A stretch of 7,666 nt of DNA from Treponema sp. (GTDB taxonomy: Bacteria; Spirochaetota; Spirochaetia; Treponematales; UBA12059). The position numbers were made by a program, and so were the translations under genes. Below the pieces are notes generated by a model. That model searched no databases, had not been told where the DNA came from, and saw only the letters and a program-made list of their open reading frames with translations. This document shows, piece by piece, positions 1-6,386 of this stretch; position 1 is the stretch's first letter; the number at the start of each line of letters is the position of its first letter. The stretch is from NCBI GenBank assembly GCA_012517645.1, contig JAAYUR010000138.1, positions 1 to 7,666 of the forward strand, written 5' to 3'.

Positions 1-511
1 AGTTCCGCTCCTCGGGGCGGTCCAGTCCCGTGATGGCCACCACAAAGGGACGGCCGAAGCTCGGATCGGTCTTGATGCGCTTGCATAGGGAATGGCCGGT
101 GACACCCGGCAGGTCCACGTCCAGGATGACGAACCCGGGCCGTTTTTCCGCCAGGATCCTCCCGGCTTCGAAGCCGTCGAAGGCTTGGATGACCGTCAGG
201 GAGGGCAGTTTTTTCTCGAAGTATCTCTTCAGAAGGTCGTTGAGTTCCCGATCGTCGTCTATGATCACCAGGCGGTTCCAGTCCACGCCGGATCCGGTCT
301 TGCCGCTCAATTCCTCGGGGATTCGCATCCCCCGGCCCTCCAGGAAAGCCCGGAGATCCTCGGCGTAGACCCGATACTGCCCACCCGGTGTAGTGAAGGC
401 CTTGAGGTGGCCGTTGCGTATCCAGTTGATCGCCGTCTGGTTGACGACGCCGCATAGGTTCGCGACTTCCAGGGCGGAGAAGATACGTACTTTCTCGGTT
501 GCTTTCGGCAT
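1..511 (-). CDS. Excisionase/MerR-like HTH plus response-regulator receiver protein (partial, C-terminus off the left edge)
   Basis: The open frame reads leftward from an ATG at 511-509 and stays open to the window edge, giving 170 residues. Residues 10-58 form a compact winged helix-turn-helix of the excisionase/MerR type: a helix with FSALEVANLCGV, a recognition-helix region ending in INWIRNGHLKAF, then the wing signature TPGGQYRVYAEDL. A short linker leads to a receiver domain from about residue 79. The acidic pocket is Asp85-Asp86-Asp87, the phosphoacceptor is Asp131 in VILDVDLPG, and the switch Thr161 is in ITG. The conserved receiver lysine would lie outside the window. The start is supported by a GGGAG site 5 bases upstream and by a consensus promoter further up. 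The protein is probably a cytoplasmic two-component regulator whose phosphorylation controls DNA binding. The DNA-binding domain precedes the receiver, the reverse of OmpR or NarL proteins. No sensor kinase is visible. Family assignment is firm; the target genes are unknown. Confidence 0.88.
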   Translation of the reverse strand, partial: MPKATEKVRIFSALEVANLCGVVNQTAINWIRNGHLKAFTTPGGQYRVYAEDLRAFLEGRGMRIPEELSGKTGSGVDWNRLVIIDDDRELNDLLKRYFEKKLPSLTVIQAFDGFEAGRILAEKRPGFVILDVDLPGVTGHSLCKRIKTDPSFGRPFVVAITGLDRPEERN

Positions 512-531
512 AACAACTCCCGGCACGGCCG

Positions 532-541
532 TAGGCGCCTA
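532..541. repeat. 10-base perfect palindrome in the regulator leader
   Basis: TAGGCGCCTA is its own reverse complement. It lies in the predicted 5' leader of the minus-strand regulator gene, about 20 bases upstream of the start codon. It has no loop and so is a poor RNA hairpin; a DNA-binding site is possible. The role is unproven. Confidence 0.25.
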
Positions 542-568
542 ATTGCTTATTCTATAAATATCAATTTT

Positions 569-596
569 ATTATAGTTACTATATCCATAATGTCAA
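569..596 (-). promoter_or_regulatory. Consensus sigma-70 promoter of the HTH-receiver gene
   Basis: On the minus strand TTGACA (596-591) and TATAAT (574-569) both match the sigma-70 consensus exactly and are separated by 16 bases. Transcription would start near 562, leaving a leader of about 50 bases before the ATG at 511. The surrounding AT-rich island (541-600) stands out sharply in this G+C-rich sequence. That both boxes are perfect suggests strong basal transcription, which usually goes with a repressor or other control. Confidence 0.8.
571..583. promoter_or_regulatory. 13-base palindrome overlapping the -10 box and spacer (candidate operator)
   Basis: TATAGTTACTATA is a perfect inverted repeat with 6-base arms around a central T. 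It covers part of the -10 box and the downstream half of the spacer of the minus-strand promoter. A protein bound here would block or distort the promoter. MerR-family activators act from within the spacer, and the adjacent gene encodes a related HTH, so autoregulation is a reasonable inference. AT-rich DNA produces such palindromes by chance fairly easily. Confidence 0.35.
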
Positions 597-670
597 GAAA
601 CGAGTTGTACGTAGGGCATTGATTCTTCCGTACTGTACCACGCTTCGGATCCCAGTGTACTCCCCCCTTG

Positions 671-699
671 TTGATTTTTCCACGTCAAACCCGTATCGT
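671..699 (+). promoter_or_regulatory. Candidate promoter for tex
   Basis: TTGATT (671-676) and TATCGT (694-699) are spaced by 17 bases. Each box matches the sigma-70 consensus at four of six positions. Initiation near 706 would give a leader of about 28 bases that includes the Shine-Dalgarno site. It is the best-spaced pair I found on the plus strand between the divergent genes, but it is much weaker than the opposing promoter. Confidence 0.35.
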
Positions 700-722
700 A
701 CCCGCCGCGACCAGAGCGTCCC

Positions 723-728
723 AAGGAG
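723..728 (+). promoter_or_regulatory. Ribosome binding site that fixes the tex start
   Basis: AAGGAG lies 5 bases upstream of the ATG at 734. This supports 734 over the in-frame TTG at 668, whose extra 22 codons encode nothing typical of Tex and have no Shine-Dalgarno site in front. Confidence 0.8.
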
Positions 729-733
729 AGCAC

Positions 734-3283
734 ATGGATCTGAGCCAGGAGTACATCGACGGGCTTTCGGTGAACGAGGTGGCGGTGATGAACCGGATCG
801 CCGGGGAGCTGGGGATCCGGACCAGCCAAGTATCCGCGGTCGTGGCCTTGACCGCCGAGGGGTGCACGGTTCCCTTCATCAGCCGCTATCGAAAGGAACG
901 TACGGGCAGTCTGGATGAGGTTCAGGTCCGGGACGTGGTCCACAAGTACGAGTCCTACGTCAACCTGGAAACCCGCCGCCTGGAGATCGTCCGGGCTATC
1001 TTCGGCCAAGGGAAGCTGACTCCGGACCTCCACGACAATCTCCTCAAATGTTCCACCCTTGCGGAGCTCGAGGATATCTACTCTCCCTTCAAGAAAAAGA
1101 AGAAAACCCGGGGAATGCTGGCCCTGGAGCGGGGCCTGGAGCCCCTGGCGGACCTTATGGTCTCCGCGGACGACGAGGCCGTGGCCGCCCGGGCGCCGGA
1201 CTTCGTCCGGGAAAATCCGGAAAACCCGGAGCTCTCGGTACCCGCCGTCCAGGACGCCCTCCAGGGTGCCATGGATATCCTGGCGGAACGGGCGTCCCAG
1301 GATCCCGAGAACCGGGCCTTGGTGAAGTCCTGGTACCTCAAGACCGGGCGCCTTGTGGTTAAGGGCGCGGGGGATGATGCCGCCAAGGCAAAGAGCGTCT
1401 ACCAGATGTACTGGGACTACTCCGAGGAGCTTTCCCGGGTGAAGCCCCACCGCATCCTGGCGGTCAACCGCGGGGAGCGGGAGGGGGTCCTGACGGTAAC
1501 GCTGGACGTGGACGAGGACGGGGCCGCCGAGCGGCTTAAGGCCAAGTACGCGCCGCGCACCTCCTACCACCGGGACGCCCTGGACGACGGGCTCCGTCGG
1601 CTCATCTCGCCGGCGGTCCTTCGGGAGATCCGTTCGGACGCCTCGGACGCCGCGGAAGGCCATGGGATCGACGTCTTCAGCGAGAACCTCAAGAACCTCC
1701 TGCTCCAGCCCCCCATCAAGGGCACCCGGGTCCTGGGGGTGGATCCCGGCATCCGGACGGGCACCAAGTGCGCGGCCCTGGACGAAACGGGCAAGTTCCT
1801 GGACTACTTCGTGATCAACCAGGAGACCAAGCCCGAGGAGAGCAAGCGGATCCTGGCGGAGGCGGTTCGGAAGCACTCCCTGACCCTGGTCGCGGTGGGG
1901 AACGGAACGGCCAGCCACGAGGTCCAGAAGCTGGTGGCGGACGCCATATCGGAAAACGGCTTGTCCGCGGCCTACACGGTGGTGGACGAGGACGGCGCCT
2001 CGGTCTATTCCGCCAGCGACGTGGCCCGGGAGGAGTTCCCGGAACTCGATTTGACCATCCGAGGAGCCATCTCCATAGGACGCCGTATTCAGGACCCCCT
2101 GGCGGAGCTGGTCAAGATCGATCCCAAGAGCATCGGAGTGGGCCTCTACCAGCACGACGTGAACCAGAAGCGGCTCTCGGACACCCTGGACGAGGTGGTC
2201 GGCTCGGTGGTGAACAACGTGGGAGTTAATCTAAATACCGCCAGCCACAGCCTCCTGAAGTACGTTTCGGGGATCAACGCGGGCCTGGCCAAGAGGATCG
2301 TCAAGTTCCGGGAGGCCAACGGCCGGATCTCGGGCCGGGATCAACTGAAGAGCATCCCCGGCCTGGGGGAAAAGACCTTCGAGCAGTGCGCGGGCTTCCT
2401 CAAGATCCCCGAGAGCCCCAACCCCCTGGACAACACCTGGGTCCATCCGGAGAACTACGCCCTGGCCCAGGAGATCCTGCCGGTGGTCCGGGAAGGCCGG
2501 GACCTGACCAAGGATCTCCGGGCGGCTCTCAAGGAAAAGTACCAGGTCGGGGACACGACCCTGGACGACATCCTCGCGGAGCTGCGCAAGCCCAACCGGG
2601 ACCCTCGGGAGGATCTGCCCAAACCCATCCTCCAGAAGGGCGTGCTCCAGTTCGAGGACCTTTCCGAGGGGATGACCGTCACGGGCAAGGTCAAGAACGT
2701 GGTCGACTTCGGGGCCTTCGTGGACATCGGCATCAAGGAAAGCGCCCTGATCCACGTCTCCGAGGTGGCGGACCGCTTCGTACGGGATCCCATGGAGATC
2801 CTCAAGGTCGGGGACGTCAAGGAATTCCGCATCATCTCCCTGGACCCCGAGCGGCGGCGCATCGGCTTGTCCCTGCGAACGGAAGGAGCGCCCCGGCACG
2901 GCGCCGGACGGGGAGACCGAGGGTCCTTCCCGTCCCCGGAGAGGCGGCCGGAAGGCCGAAGTCCGACCCCGGGGGGCCGGGGCGCCGACTCCGAGAATCC
3001 GGTCTCAGCCCGGGTGCCGGGGACCGGTCCCGGCTCGGGGGGGCGCCGCGCCGTGGTCGTGCGGAAGGCCGGCGCCCCGGCCGCGGCCTGGGGAGGCTCG
3101 GACTCGGGGAACGCCGGTCCCGGCCGGCCGGAAGGACCCCGGGGCGGCGGTCCGGGGGCCGGACGGGAGCGCAACCCCTATTCCCAGTCCGCCCGGACGC
3201 CGGTCCGGGGCCCCCGGCCGGAGGACGACGACGGCACGACCTACAACCCCTTCGCGGAGCTCCTGAAAGCCCGCAAGGGATGA
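734..3283 (+). CDS. tex: Tex, Spt6-like S1 RNA-binding transcription accessory protein
   Basis: An 849-residue cytoplasmic protein with full-length Tex architecture. The N-terminal helical Tex domain (about 1-200) has the signature PFISRYRKERTG (47-58) and the LEDIYSPF stretch near 112-119, followed by KKKKK. An RNase H-like YqgF domain starts at 330 with GTRVLGVDPG. Tandem helix-hairpin-helix segments cover about 499-565, including LNTAS and IPGLGEKTF. An S1 RNA-binding domain spans about 645-715 (VDFGAFVDIGIKESALIHVSE). Tex proteins bind nucleic acid and are thought to act on transcription like eukaryotic Spt6; the exact role differs between species. The family is usually about 720-790 residues. 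This copy has an extra disordered tail of about 130 residues ending in TYNPFAELLKARKG. The divergent regulator upstream is transcribed away. There is no clear terminator after the stop, so readthrough into the next gene is possible. Confidence 0.96.
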   Translation: MDLSQEYIDGLSVNEVAVMNRIAGELGIRTSQVSAVVALTAEGCTVPFISRYRKERTGSLDEVQVRDVVHKYESYVNLETRRLEIVRAIFGQGKLTPDLHDNLLKCSTLAELEDIYSPFKKKKKTRGMLALERGLEPLADLMVSADDEAVAARAPDFVRENPENPELSVPAVQDALQGAMDILAERASQDPENRALVKSWYLKTGRLVVKGAGDDAAKAKSVYQMYWDYSEELSRVKPHRILAVNRGEREGVLTVTLDVDEDGAAERLKAKYAPRTSYHRDALDDGLRRLISPAVLREIRSDASDAAEGHGIDVFSENLKNLLLQPPIKGTRVLGVDPGIRTGTKCAALDETGKFLDYFVINQETKPEESKRILAEAVRKHSLTLVAVGNGTASHEVQKLVADAISENGLSAAYTVVDEDGASVYSASDVAREEFPELDLTIRGAISIGRRIQDPLAELVKIDPKSIGVGLYQHDVNQKRLSDTLDEVVGSVVNNVGVNLNTASHSLLKYVSGINAGLAKRIVKFREANGRISGRDQLKSIPGLGEKTFEQCAGFLKIPESPNPLDNTWVHPENYALAQEILPVVREGRDLTKDLRAALKEKYQVGDTTLDDILAELRKPNRDPREDLPKPILQKGVLQFEDLSEGMTVTGKVKNVVDFGAFVDIGIKESALIHVSEVADRFVRDPMEILKVGDVKEFRIISLDPERRRIGLSLRTEGAPRHGAGRGDRGSFPSPERRPEGRSPTPGGRGADSENPVSARVPGTGPGSGGRRAVVVRKAGAPAAAWGGSDSGNAGPGRPEGPRGGGPGAGRERNPYSQSARTPVRGPRPEDDDGTTYNPFAELLKARKG
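2882..3280 (+). other. Low-complexity Gly/Pro/Arg-rich C-terminal tail of Tex
   Basis: Residues 717-849 follow the S1 domain. They are dominated by Gly, Pro, Arg, Ser and Ala with no predicted fold. The tail has scattered GRG, GGR and RGGG elements and a repeated RPEG at residues 738 and 798, encoded by the same 11-base string CGGCCGGAAGG at 2945 and 3125. It ends with an acidic patch (EDDD) and the ordered-looking motif TYNPFAELLKARKG. The DNA here is even more G+C-rich than its surroundings and holds several G runs. Arg/Gly-rich tails often add nonspecific RNA contacts; that function is inferred here. Confidence 0.75.
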
Positions 3284-3297
3284 GGCCTCCGCTCGCA

Positions 3298-3325
3298 TTT
3301 TGAGAATACTTGTCATATATTCTTA
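3298..3325 (+). promoter_or_regulatory. AT-rich island between tex and the repeat-protein gene (possible promoter or operator)
   Basis: The 107-base gap after tex contains one AT-rich stretch with a TATATT -10-like hexamer (3316-3321). It also holds an imperfect dyad of GAATA (3304-3308) and TATTC (3318-3322). No -35 box lies at the right distance from the hexamer: TTGAGA at 3300 is too close, and TTGTCA at 3310 has no -10 after it. A promoter for the next two genes is likely to lie here, but the exact one cannot be assigned. Confidence 0.3.
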
Positions 3326-3347
3326 GCAACGGGGATCCGCGTTTGCC

Positions 3348-3363
3348 GGGCCGATACCGGCCC
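3348..3363 (+). other. Small G+C hairpin in the leader of the repeat-protein gene
   Basis: GGGCCG and CGGCCC form a perfect 6-base stem with an ATAC loop, 27 bases before the ATG. Only two T follow it, so it is not a standard Rho-independent terminator. It could be an attenuating or mRNA-stabilising hairpin, or chance in G+C-rich DNA. Confidence 0.3.
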
Positions 3364-3390
3364 TTCCCCGGCGTCCGCTAGGAGCAGTGT

Positions 3391-5106
3391 ATGAACAGGT
3401 CGATGCGGGCCGGTCTTTCCCTTTTCGTCCTTCTTGTCCTGGGCGCTTCTCTCGGTTTCGGGGCTCCCCCCGGGACGACCGGGGCGGCCCTCGGGGATGC
3501 CAAGGTTTACTCCGCCGCCTCCGCCAACGCAAAGGCGGTTGCGACCCTGTCGGCGGGCGATTCGTTCCGGGTCCTGGAGACCGGCGCCCGGGAGGAGACC
3601 GTGGCGGGCCGTCGGGGACGATGGCTCCGGATCTCCACTCCCGACGGGATCCAGGGCTGGCTGCACGGCGGCTGGGCCGTGGTCAGCACCTCCTACCTTA
3701 AGCTCGCGGATTTTCCCGACCCCTCGGCGTACGGACGGTACATCGCCTGGGCCTTCCAGAAGGGCGAGCGAGTACGAGCGGTCCGGGACTTCGAGAAGGT
3801 ATCCAAGGGCGATCTCGGCTGGTTCTACGCCGTGGATGACGGGGATCCGCCCGTCCTGGTGGTCTGGGACAAGGATCTGGACGCGACACCCTGGGTGGAG
3901 GCCCTGCCTAAGGACTTCCCCCGGATCCTGTCCGGGCGGGTCTACTTCGTATACCCCGACACGTTCGAGCCCCTAGGGGAGAAAACCCTGGCGGACTTTC
4001 CCAAGCTGGCCCGGGAATGGAGGGAGGGCGCTTCCTCGGAGACCCTGTTCCCCGTCGGATCCCGGGTGATCCTGGGAGAACACCAGGCGGTCTCCAAGGG
4101 CGACCCGGACTCCAAGAACTGGGGCGGGGACATGTCGGACTACGTCGGAACGACGGCGGTGGTCACGGGCCACGAGGGCAAGGATCCCTGGGGCCGGCCG
4201 GTGGTGACCGTGGACGTGGACGAGGGGGAATATTACTGGCGGACCGAGAACATGGAGCTCCTGGAGCGGGGCACCGGGGAGCTGGCGGACTCCGGCGACG
4301 GGGAATACGGGGACGGGGCGTACTCCTACGAAGACTACGACGACGAGGACTATGCCCTGGAGGAGGCCTTCCCGGTGGGTTCCCGGGTCATCCTGGGAAA
4401 ACACCGACAACTGGATCCCTCGGACCCCGATTCCTCCTACTGGGCCCCCGAGATGGACGACTACGTGGGCATGGAGGCCTACATCACCGAGCACGCCGGG
4501 CTCTGTCCCTGGGGGGAGCCCACTGCCCTGGTGGACGTGGACGGAGGGAACTTCTACTGGCGCCTTTCGGACATGGAGCTTCTGGAGGAGGGCCCCGGAT
4601 ACTGGGAGGGCGAGGGGAACCCCGAAGGGGAGTACGAGGATTTCGGGGAAGACCAGGCCGGCTTGATCGGCGTGGGCACCAAGGTCATCCTGGGCCGCCA
4701 CGACGACCGGAACGGCGGCGACAACTGGGCTCCCGAGATGGACGCCTTCGTGGGAAAACAGGCCACGGTCACGGAAATCATCGGCGCGGATTCCCAGGGC
4801 TTCCTGGTCGTGGCGGTCAAGGAGAACACCTGGTCCTGGCGGATCCGGAACCTGGCCGTGGTCGGCCGGGGCGTCGCCGGAAGCTACGGGTTCCAGGTGG
4901 GCGACCGGGTCATACTGGGCCGGCACCGCTTCGTGGACGGGAACGAGAACTGGAACCCCTCTATGGACGCCTTCGTGGGCATGGCCGCCCGGATCACCGA
5001 GCTGGTCGGTACCAAGGGGGACGGCTCGGACTGCTTCCTGGTCCGGGTGGATGTGGACAAGGGAAGGTGGGTCTGGCGGGTGGAATCCTTGACCCCGGAA
5101 AAATAA
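3391..5106 (+). CDS. Exported SH3-domain protein with four tandem modules of about 70 residues
   Basis: A 571-residue protein. Residues 1-25 are a signal peptide (basic start, Leu/Val core, then ASLGFGA) with no lipobox Cys, so export to the periplasm or beyond is expected. Residues 34-98 look like a bacterial SH3 domain (KVYSAAS, L-SAGD, WLRI, GIQGWLHG). Residues 124-164 have the SH3-like pattern VSKGDLGWFY-DGDPPVLVVWD. Four tandem modules follow at 220-294, 327-401, 426-494 and 501-571. Their shared pattern is VGxRVILGxH, then W-M-x-Y/F-VG, then VDVDxG and a closing WR. Acidic, Tyr/Gly/Glu-rich linkers separate modules 1, 2 and 3. The ATG at 3391 is preceded by AGGAG at 6 bases; ATG 3403 is a less likely start. 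The gene ends in TAATAA. It is probably cotranscribed with the C69-like gene 13 bases downstream. No catalytic site is apparent. A binding role at the cell envelope is inferred from SH3-like folds; the true function is unknown. Confidence 0.85.
   Translation: MNRSMRAGLSLFVLLVLGASLGFGAPPGTTGAALGDAKVYSAASANAKAVATLSAGDSFRVLETGAREETVAGRRGRWLRISTPDGIQGWLHGGWAVVSTSYLKLADFPDPSAYGRYIAWAFQKGERVRAVRDFEKVSKGDLGWFYAVDDGDPPVLVVWDKDLDATPWVEALPKDFPRILSGRVYFVYPDTFEPLGEKTLADFPKLAREWREGASSETLFPVGSRVILGEHQAVSKGDPDSKNWGGDMSDYVGTTAVVTGHEGKDPWGRPVVTVDVDEGEYYWRTENMELLERGTGELADSGDGEYGDGAYSYEDYDDEDYALEEAFPVGSRVILGKHRQLDPSDPDSSYWAPEMDDYVGMEAYITEHAGLCPWGEPTALVDVDGGNFYWRLSDMELLEEGPGYWEGEGNPEGEYEDFGEDQAGLIGVGTKVILGRHDDRNGGDNWAPEMDAFVGKQATVTEIIGADSQGFLVVAVKENTWSWRIRNLAVVGRGVAGSYGFQVGDRVILGRHRFVDGNENWNPSMDAFVGMAARITELVGTKGDGSDCFLVRVDVDKGRWVWRVESLTPEK
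4048..4272 (+). repeat. Repeat module 1 of the exported protein
   Basis: Residues 220-294. It starts FPVGSRVILGEH and ends with EYYWRTENMELLERG. It has the long loop (DPDSKNW), a DPWG insertion and VDVDEG. It aligns without gaps to module 2 over 75 residues, with 43 identities by my hand count. Confidence 0.8.
4369..4593 (+). repeat. Repeat module 2 of the exported protein
   Basis: Residues 327-401. It starts FPVGSRVILGKH and ends with FYWRLSDMELLEEG. It carries the same DPDS loop and PWG insertion as module 1, and VDVDGG. An acidic linker of about 32 residues with many Asp, Glu, Tyr and Gly separates it from module 1. Confidence 0.8.
4666..4872 (+). repeat. Repeat module 3 of the exported protein (diverged)
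   Basis: Residues 426-494. It starts VGTKVILGRH and contains NWAPEMDAFVG and WSWR. The loop is shorter than in modules 1 and 2, and the VDVDxG segment is replaced by VAVKEN, so it has lost the Asp pair kept by the other three copies. Confidence 0.75.
4891..5103 (+). repeat. Repeat module 4 of the exported protein
   Basis: Residues 501-571, ending exactly at the C-terminus. It has VGDRVILGRH, NWNPSMDAFVG, VDVDKG and WVWRVESL. The short loop and MDAFVG tie it to module 3, while the VDVDxG segment is retained. Confidence 0.8.
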
Positions 5107-5119
5107 TAAGGAGAATGCC

Positions 5120-6358
5120 ATGTGTGACACCTTCTGGGCCCCCGGGCGGGAACGCTCGTATTTCGGAAAGAACTCGGACCGCAAGCCCTCGGAGCCCCAG
5201 GCCCTCTGCATCCTGCCCCGGTCTCCGGAGGCTCCCCGGTCCGCGGTCAGCGGAGGCGAGCTTCCGTATCCGGACAAGGGCTTGGCCGTCCTGCTCTCCA
5301 AACCCTCCTGGATCCGGGGCGGAGAGATCGGACTCAACGAGAAGGGGGTCGCCGTTGGCAACGAGGCGGTCTTTTCCAAGTGGCCCGCCCGGAAGAACGG
5401 CATCCTGGGGATGGATTTCCTGCGGATCGCCCTGCGCTCGGCGTCCACGGCCCAGGAAGCCGTGGAGATCCTGGTCGAGCTGACGGAGCGCTTCGACCAG
5501 GGAGGAAACGGGGCCTACCGGGGGCGGCTCTTCTACGATAATTCGTACCTGGTCGCCGGGTTCGACGGGGCGTTCGTCCTGGAGACCGCGGGAAAGCGCT
5601 GGGCTTGGAAGAAGGTCGAAGCCCCGACGGCGATCTCCAATTCCTACTCCATCGGCCTGGATTACAAGCGCCTGGACGCGGAAACCCGCAAGGCCATCTC
5701 CCCGGTGAACGAAAAGATGGCCTGCTACGACGAGGCCGATGCTGGAAGGATCGGCCAGAAGGAATCCTGGAAGCCCTACGTGGAGAGCCGTCTGCACGCC
5801 TTCCTGACCCAGGGGGATTCCCGGCGCCGAGCCGTGGAAGGGCGTCTGGCGGCGGCGGGCCCGGCCCTCGACGTGACCACGGCGTTCGAGGTGCTCCGCT
5901 CCCGGTCCCTCCCGGATCCGGGGCGGCCCGGCAAGACCGCGGTGATCTGCGCCCACGACGGGGACAACTTGGGCTACCCGACCACAGCCTCCCTGGCGGT
6001 GGAGTACGGACCCAAGGCGGGTCGCTGCGTCGCTTGGTTCACCGGCACCTCCTATCCGGATATCAGCCTCTACAAGCCGATCCTGCTGGACGACGGCGAG
6101 TTCACCCCCCTCTGGACAGGGTATGAGTATTCCGAGGACGCGGCGGCTTCCCTGGAATACTGGAAACGGGGCCGGGATCTATACCGCAGAGGCGGGAAGC
6201 ACCTGTCCCGGGATCCCGGGTTCCGGAAGGCCCTGGACGAGGCGCAAGAGAGGCTTCGAACCGCGGTGGACCGTCTGGATGCCGCAGGGCCGGATGAGGT
6301 CCGGAAGGAAGTCGCCCGAATCGTATCGGAATGGGAGGCCGCGTTCTCGAAGCGGTGA
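5120..6358 (+). CDS. Secernin-like (peptidase C69 / Ntn-hydrolase fold) protein
   Basis: A 412-residue protein without a signal peptide, so cytoplasmic. It begins MCDTFWAPG. Once Met is removed, Cys2 becomes the N-terminal nucleophile expected of C69/secernin proteins. Further signatures are FGKNSDRKPSEPQ (15-27), GEIGLNEKGVAVGNEAV (68-84), LFYDNSYLVAGFDGAFVLET in the middle, AISNSYSIGLDY, and the secernin-type C-terminal block with TTASLAVEYG and WFTGTSYPDISLYKP. The length equals that of animal secernins (about 414). The last 50 residues are charged and helical, possibly coiled-coil. AAGGAG sits 6 bases before the ATG, and the gap to the upstream repeat-protein gene is 13 bases, so the two form an operon. 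C69 relatives include dipeptidases, but secernins have not been tied firmly to peptidase activity, so the substrate is left open. Confidence 0.87.
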   Translation: MCDTFWAPGRERSYFGKNSDRKPSEPQALCILPRSPEAPRSAVSGGELPYPDKGLAVLLSKPSWIRGGEIGLNEKGVAVGNEAVFSKWPARKNGILGMDFLRIALRSASTAQEAVEILVELTERFDQGGNGAYRGRLFYDNSYLVAGFDGAFVLETAGKRWAWKKVEAPTAISNSYSIGLDYKRLDAETRKAISPVNEKMACYDEADAGRIGQKESWKPYVESRLHAFLTQGDSRRRAVEGRLAAAGPALDVTTAFEVLRSRSLPDPGRPGKTAVICAHDGDNLGYPTTASLAVEYGPKAGRCVAWFTGTSYPDISLYKPILLDDGEFTPLWTGYEYSEDAAASLEYWKRGRDLYRRGGKHLSRDPGFRKALDEAQERLRTAVDRLDAAGPDEVRKEVARIVSEWEAAFSKR

Positions 6359-6373
6359 TGTTCCGGAAACCAC

Positions 6374-6386
6374 CGTGCCCGGCACG
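6374..6386 (+). terminator. Weak hairpin after the secernin-like gene
   Basis: CGTGC-CCG-GCACG forms a 5-base G+C stem with a 3-base loop, 15 bases past the stop codon. No T run follows. It may slow or stabilise the transcript end, but it is a poor terminator. Confidence 0.25.

Noticed and set aside
307..516. 69-codon minus-strand frame and plus-strand frames at 30-457
   Set aside because: They lie in other frames of the HTH-receiver gene, whose own frame runs off the window edge and shows clear domain motifs.
668..733. Upstream TTG start for tex adding 22 residues
   Set aside because: The ATG at 734 has AAGGAG at the right distance and begins with normal Tex sequence. The extension would overlap the likely promoter.
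593..2155. 520-codon open frame on the minus strand opposite tex
   Set aside because: It mirrors the strongly supported Tex frame. Its translation has no recognisable domain, and long antisense frames are common in G+C-rich genes.
3005..3329. Several open frames on both strands across the 3' end of tex
   Set aside because: The extreme G+C content of the tail-coding DNA keeps every frame open. Only the Tex frame continues from a conserved domain and ends in a plausible terminal motif.
3973..5448. 491-codon minus-strand frame opposite the repeat protein, and a 488-codon plus-strand frame at 4017-5483
   Set aside because: Both are shadows of the repeat-protein gene. They cross its clear stop and the start of the next gene, have no Shine-Dalgarno site, and give Gly/Pro/Arg-rich translations typical of wrong frames.
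4994..5956. 320-codon minus-strand frame opposite the secernin-like gene
   Set aside because: It overlaps a gene with clear family motifs and translates to low-information sequence.
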